Shown here piece by piece: positions 59,092-64,000 of a stretch of DNA of 64,000 nt (within the stretch, counting starts at the first letter, position 1; every line of letters begins with the position of its first letter). The stretch comes from Anaeramoeba flamelloides. Its lineage: Eukaryota; Metamonada; Anaeramoebidae. Under the pieces are notes generated by a model. It was not told the DNA's origin, searched no databases, and saw nothing but the letters and a program-made list of their open reading frames with translations. Location of the stretch: positions 4,402,001 to 4,466,000 of the forward strand of contig JANTQA010000048.1 of assembly GCA_027625915.1 (NCBI GenBank), in the 5' to 3' direction. A program made the position numbers and the translations under genes.

Positions 59092-60788
59092 ACATTTTGG
59101 GAAAAAACACTACAACAAGAAAAAAAAGTTAAACATTTATTTTTAACTATAAGCCTTACTGACAAAAAAAAGTAAAATCAATTACTAGAAGTAAAAATTA
59201 AGGTTAAAGGATAATTCATTATATTATTATCAATTGAACCAATAAAGGCAATTTAAATCTCTTTTATCTTATCAAAATATAAGAAGTGGCTTTTGAAATC
59301 TCTAAAAATAATTAATTTATTTAACTGATTTTTTAGTGTTCAATAACCAAATAAAAACTCAGAATAAAAGATAGTATCAGAAACACCTTTTTTGTGCATA
59401 ATTTCACATTTTGTCCTTATTTTTTTTTTTTTAATTTTATTAATTGATTTTCCTTTTCATTTTCAAAATCTTCCTGAATTTATTTTTCCAAAATTGTTCT
59501 TTAAAAAAAAACCCGTGTGAATTGTTTTGTGATATTTAACATTATAATTTCTTCAAATACTTTCTAATTCTTCCCCAAAAACCACCTTGTGAGTTGATAA
59601 GATTAATCATTCTGAAAAAAAAATGTCAAATGGTGATAAAAAGGAAATTTTTTTAATATTTTTTTTCAAATTTTTAATTGGTTAATACATATATCTAAAA
59701 GTACAATTCCTTAAACTGGAATTATACCAATTGAAAAACTCTAAAAACCAATTTCACCAGGATAAAAAAATCCATACTACAAAAAAACCCAAAAATTACA
59801 CTTTTACTAGCTTTTATAAGAACTATAGTAAATTAGATTAATTGAATATGCTTAAATTTGTTGTAATTTGATCTTTTGAAGTCTATTAATAATCAATTTA
59901 ATTATTGGACTTGATAATTGTTTTTTTAAAAAAATATGAAAGTAAAAAATATTTGTAAAACTTTTTTACTACGGATTTAATTACTGTCTATTTTTCATTT
60001 TTTTTTCAGAATACCAATTTAAAATTTTTTTATTTTGGATTAATTATATTTGTTTTATATCTAGTTATTTTAAAACTTCCTTATTTTATTCTAAAAATAT
60101 ATTTTAAAACCTAGTGATTGTATTTTTAAAGATATACGGGTATACTTCTTTCATAGATAATAAGATTTCTTTCTTTATTTGAAGTTAATTTTTTTGTAAA
60201 AAAAGAATACCCAAATATGTTGAATTTTGAACATTTCAAAAATTGTTGCTATTATAAAAACTCTTAAAAACAATAATTAATTTCCAGAAATGGCATATAA
60301 AAGCAAGTTTGGTTTTATAATAATTAAATTTTTACTTTGTTTTTTAATTTCAAAATCTATAAAACTTTTTTTGAATTTGCTATTAAATTTACTCAAAGAT
60401 ATTTTTTAAGGTTACTGACCCCTTAAACCATAATATAACACAAAAACCAGTAAGAATGTAAATCAGGAGTTTTCTCACAAAAATTTTTATTCGAAAAAAA
60501 AAATGGATTTGAAACAACTATATTAGTTATTTTTTGTTGAAAAATAAATATAACAGCATTTCCATTTAAGTTTTCAAAAAAAGGTTTTAAGGCGATGTAA
60601 ATGGTTCAATTTTGTAATTATTAAGGGATTAGCCACGGTAAAGGAAAATAATTTCACCCTTTTCCCAATTTTGAAAGAGGATCAGAAAAGACCATTTTTT
60701 ACATTGGTTGTAACTCATTGATTTTTTTTATTTAAAGTAATCCATTCATTAGATTTTTTAAAATTGTTTTTCAAAGTCTCAAAGAAAT

Positions 60789-60883
60789 TGCCACAATAGA
60801 ATGTTGAGTTGAATTGCTTAAAATAGTGTTTCTAATGTTCGATGAATTATCTTTCGTCCTTATCTCAACATTCTATTGTGGCA
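60789..60883. repeat. Perfect 20-bp inverted repeat
   Basis: TGCCACAATAGAATGTTGAG (60789-60808) is the exact reverse complement of 60864-60883, separated by 55 bp. It could form a stem-loop. No known family. Confidence 0.9.
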
Positions 60884-61496
60884 TTTAATTGTTTCATTTT
60901 TTTTTTTTTTCATCATTTTTGAATTTTTTTAATCATGACAACATAGAACAATGAGAAATATTTTTTTATCAGTGAAATTTGAAATTAATGGATTTTGTTT
61001 AAAAAGAACAATAAAATTACAATCGAGAGATGAACAAAAGGAAACATGAATGGGGCTAAAATATCTAGAAGGATTCCAAAAACAATAATAATTATCCCAA
61101 AAAATTACTTTTGAGGATTTTATATAAACTCTTTTTCAAAAATTGTGACCCACCTGAAATAATAAATTGACAAAAAAATATCCCCTTTAGTATTCAAAAA
61201 CAATTACTAACTAAATATGATTTGTAATTCCCTTTTAAGTCATTCTAAATCAATAAAAACCGAATATATTGAAAATTAAAAAAAACTAAAACTAAAAACT
61301 AAAAAAAAGTGATTAACAATTTTCGAAAAGAGCATTACGGATTTTGTATTATTGAACTTTCACTGAAAAAAAGTTGAATAACAAGATTTTTTATGAATAA
61401 TTAAATCCATTTTAAAAGAAATTACATAGTCTCAATTTTCTTCGTGATTATTTGTCTTTTCGAAGATCTTTTGTTTTTTTCCACCTGATCTTTTTA

Positions 61497-61527
61497 AAAA
61501 AAAAAAAAAGAAAAAAAAAAGAAAAAG

Positions 61528-61564
<37 letters not shown>

Positions 61565-61587
61565 AAAAAAAAGAAAAAAAAGAAAAA
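61497..61587. repeat. Purine (A/G) tract
   Basis: Nearly pure A with interspersed G over ~90 bases. The Lys-rich open frame through it (61452-61655) is an artefact of this composition. Confidence 0.9.
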
Positions 61588-61879
61588 CAAAAATTCGAAA
61601 AAGTAAAATTCAAATTTGCAAAATTAGAGAAAATGATTCTGATTCAAAAATTTGAAATTATTTTTTGTAAAGAATACTAGAATAAACCCTCAAAACAACT
61701 CCCATTAACATTATAAAGTGAGTCAAAATTTGTGAAAAATATTTTAGTTGGATTTAGTGGAATTTGAGAAGTTAATATGATTAAATCTATCAAATTTTAA
61801 ACCACAAATTAGTTATAAATTTTACTCAAAGATTCAAAAATTATCCCCCCCCAAAAAAAAAAACAAAAAAAAAAAATAC

Positions 61880-62413
61880 TAAACCTCATTCCAAAAATTT
61901 GGACAGATCAGAAAATCAAAAATAGGATACCAAAAACTCACTTTATTATATTTTTCCAAACATAATATAAAATCACATTTAAGTAACCTAGTATTAATGT
62001 TTTTCTAAGTAATAATTTTCATCCAAAAAAAAAGAAAACAATATAAAATAAAAAAAATATTTGTCTGTAAAAAATAATGAAACAAGAGTAAAAAAAATGA
62101 ATTGGTAAATTTGTTAAAATCACACCAACCAATATTTATCGATCAAATGATAAGATACCATGGACCAATTGTATGTGATTTTTCAATTTGAAAAATTCAA
62201 CACTAACATTCTATCAACCATCGAAAAAAAAATTCGAGATCAAATGAAACAGATTTTGTAACTCGAAAAAAAGGAAATGAAAACAAAAACAAAAAAGTAG
62301 ACAAAAAATGAAATAGTTTGCAAAATCAAATAATTTCCACATTGAATGTAAAGTATGATATTGCATTTTTTTCAACTGTTTAAACTGTGCAAAAATTTTT
62401 GGAATTAAATTTA
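61880..62413. mobile_element. Tc1/mariner-like MITE, ATTCCAAAAATTTGGACA family
   Basis: Left end TAAACCTCATTCCAAAAATT then TGGACAG; right end CTGTGCAAAAATTTTTGGAA then TTAAATTTA. The interior closely matches 45705-46241 in the same orientation. Non-coding. Confidence 0.85.
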
Positions 62414-63206
62414 TTTAAATAAAAAAAATAAAAAAATCAAAACTATTTTATCAATAATTTTTCTTTATTTTTATTGTTGAACATTACTAAAAAAAAAAAA
62501 AACAAATTGTTTTTTAAAATAAATTTTGAGAGAATCTACGATCACACGCCACGAAAATAAAATACTCTTATCTAATCTCTCTCAAATTTTTATTATGTCT
62601 TATGGTGTAGCTACTCCCTTAAAACCAACTTAAATTATTAATTTTCTCACAAAAATTGCGAACTTTGATGTTTTATATACTATTCTTTAGTGGTTATGTG
62701 ATTTTTTTTGGAAAACTTGGACGATAATTTTGATCTTTTTATTTTGCAATTCATTGTAAATTCTAAGCCCTATTTTGATCTTTGTCTTTTTATTTAAAGA
62801 ATCACTTGAAAATAATTTGAACCATTTTTTCCAATTTTTTTTCCTTTACCAATTCGGTTTGCAATGAAATAGATCATGATTTGAGACTTCTTTATATACA
62901 CCCAACCTTTTTTTCTTATTCTACACATTGAATAAATTCAGAATTGTCAATCAAAGGAATATTTCATAATTGAAAAAAAGATAACATTCTGAAAATTTTT
63001 GAATCATTTTTAATAAAAAAAATATTAACTTATATCGAACCTAACAAACATAAGCCCCTTAATTTTTAATTTATGAATGTTGTGAATTCTATAAGCACTA
63101 CAAAATTATTCTTATTTCAGTTCATATTAAAGTACGACACCCAAACTATGAATCATTTTTTTTAGCTTAACTGTTTTCAAAAAACAAAAAATTCTGGGTT
63201 ATTTGA

Positions 63207-64000
63207 ATGAACAAAAGCCCAATATCCAACCCAATTAAAGTTATTGATTTTTTGATTAAAAAGAACTTGAAAGTAAGAAGCGAAATCCTAAGTTTCTCAT
63301 TTTTAGTTTCCTATTTAAGAGAAAGCATTGAAGAAAATTATGAGTCGATCCAAACTTTTGATTACACTTTAGAAACAGCAAAATTGCTTGAGGGCAAAAT
63401 TGTAAGATTAACAGGAATGATCCAAGACAATTATGAAATTGAGTATTTCCCAGGAATTCAGATATTTAATAAAAGCTTAAAACTAACAAAGGAGCAGAAT
63501 ACCAGCTTAATTACAGGATTTTTTCGAGACGATCTGAAATCCTCTGTTTTGACTTTATCAGATCCCCAAAAAAAATAAGCAAGATTGTTAGATCACAAGA
63601 AGAGTCAGAATCGATTTGGGAACGTTCGGTTTTTTGCTGCGTTCAAGAACCAGGAGAAACGAAATGGTTGCAAAAATTAAAAACTGGCCAATTAAATACA
63701 AATTCGAAGAAGAAAGAAACAGAAAAAGAAATTGAAAAAAAAGAAAAAGGGATCAAAATTGAAATTGAAATAGAAAAAGAAGAGGAAAAAAAAATAAAAA
63801 TAGAACTTGAAAAAGAAACAGAAACAAAAAAGGAAAATGAAGAAAACAAAAAAGGATCAGGAAACAAATTAACCAAACAAAAAGAAATTGAATTAAAATT
63901 AGAAAAAGTTCAATTCAAGGAAACAGAAAAAAAAATTGATCTGGGAAAACACAAATCCATTAGTGATGAATTAAAAATTAAAGTGAAATTGTATTCACCA
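63207..64000 (+). CDS. MCMBP: MCM complex-binding protein, N-terminal part (runs off the window; frame break at an A8 run)
   Basis: The first ATG opens a 123-residue frame containing LLEGKIVRLTGMIQDNYEIE, which matches the MCMBP pattern of a short beta segment followed by MIQD and an acidic stretch. The frame stops just after SDPQKK. A second frame then carries WERSVFCCVQEPGETKW, matching the MCMBP ERQ-FYCVPVPGES-W motif, and stays open through a Glu/Lys-rich linker to the window end, where KVKLYS resembles MCMBP VKVYE. The two frames meet at an A8 run (63566-63573). One more A would make a single open frame, so an indel, real or from sequencing, is the likely cause. A 54-nt intron is possible, but its donor would be atypical. 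MCMBP (ETG1 in plants) binds MCM3-7 and helps regulate and unload the replicative helicase in the nucleus. Confidence 0.85.

Larger units (their letters stand above)
57834..63206. other. Divergent spacer between RhoGEF and MCMBP genes
   Basis: About 5.4 kb. It contains a TTAA-flanked MITE (58913-59091), a 20-bp inverted repeat (60789-60883), a long purine tract (61497-61587) and a Tc1/mariner-like MITE (61880-62413). No protein gene is recognised; upstream exons of either neighbour cannot be excluded. Confidence 0.65.

Noticed and set aside
61452-61655. Lys/Glu-rich small protein
   Set aside because: Encoded by a purine tract; composition artefact without an independent coding signal.
1-64000. 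CRISPR arrays, prokaryotic operons, Shine-Dalgarno sites, telomere repeats, complete LTR elements
   Set aside because: None seen. Spliced genes and domain types are eukaryotic, and repeats are dispersed, not regularly spaced. I found no paired long terminal direct repeats with retroelement domains.

Overview
The window is a very AT-rich stretch of nuclear DNA from a unicellular eukaryote. It carries eight protein genes, four of them clearly interrupted by GT-AG introns and a fifth incomplete at its 5' end and spliced as well. The gene set includes a Ras-type GTPase fused to BTB domains, kelch-BTB and DH-PH-kelch proteins, a long leucine-rich-repeat membrane protein, Asn- and Lys-rich low-complexity inserts, and core eukaryotic enzymes (mRNA capping enzyme, Prp43-type helicase, MCM-binding protein). 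This mix fits a free-living amoeboid protist. Anaeramoeba-like metamonads are my best guess from general knowledge of their gene families, but I cannot prove this from the sequence alone.

Layout from left to right: non-coding DNA (1-4.3 kb); a spliced PH-coiled-coil-RUN protein on + (4.4-7.0 kb, 5' end not resolved); a spacer with a foldback element and a CAGTGGTGG-ended MITE (7.0-10.1 kb); a single-exon Ras-BTB-CaaX protein on + (10.1-11.3 kb); a two-exon mRNA capping enzyme on - (12.8-18.4 kb, 3.3-kb intron); a kelch-BTB protein on - (20.0-21.9 kb); a 3.9-kb spacer; a Prp43/DHX15-type DEAH helicase on + (25.8-28.7 kb); a four-exon, 1758-residue LRR multi-pass membrane protein on - (30.8-41.0 kb); a repeat-rich spacer (41-44 kb); an eight-exon, 982-residue DH-PH-kelch RhoGEF on - (44.2-57.8 kb); a 5.4-kb spacer; and the 5' part of an MCMBP-like gene on + running off the right edge (63.2-64.0 kb).

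The three minus-strand multi-exon models (capping enzyme, LRR protein, RhoGEF) were assembled from splice sites. Every exon length agrees with the phase carried across each junction, and domain homology continues across the joins. Introns fall into two size groups (83-216 bp and 1.8-3.8 kb), and most of the long ones hold dispersed repeats. Acceptors mostly read TAG in A/T-rich context with no polypyrimidine tract.

Intergenic and intronic DNA is populated by small mobile elements that can be recognised by comparing parts of the window with each other: a tRNA-derived SINE family (3 copies), a Tc1/mariner-like MITE family with ATTCCAAAAATTTGGACA ends (4 copies), a TTAA-flanked piggyBac-like MITE pair, a TA-flanked CAGTGGTGG MITE, a near-perfect 220-bp-arm foldback, two further dispersed direct-repeat families, and an abundant family of short hairpin repeats.

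Functionally, the Ras-BTB protein, the RhoGEF, the PH-RUN protein and the LRR receptor suggest small-GTPase and surface signalling, while the capping enzyme, Prp43 and MCMBP are housekeeping. Adjacency does not imply a pathway here. The most striking observations are the loss of the catalytic P-loop arginine in the capping enzyme's triphosphatase domain, and the simultaneous substitution of three GTPase-critical positions in the Ras-BTB protein.
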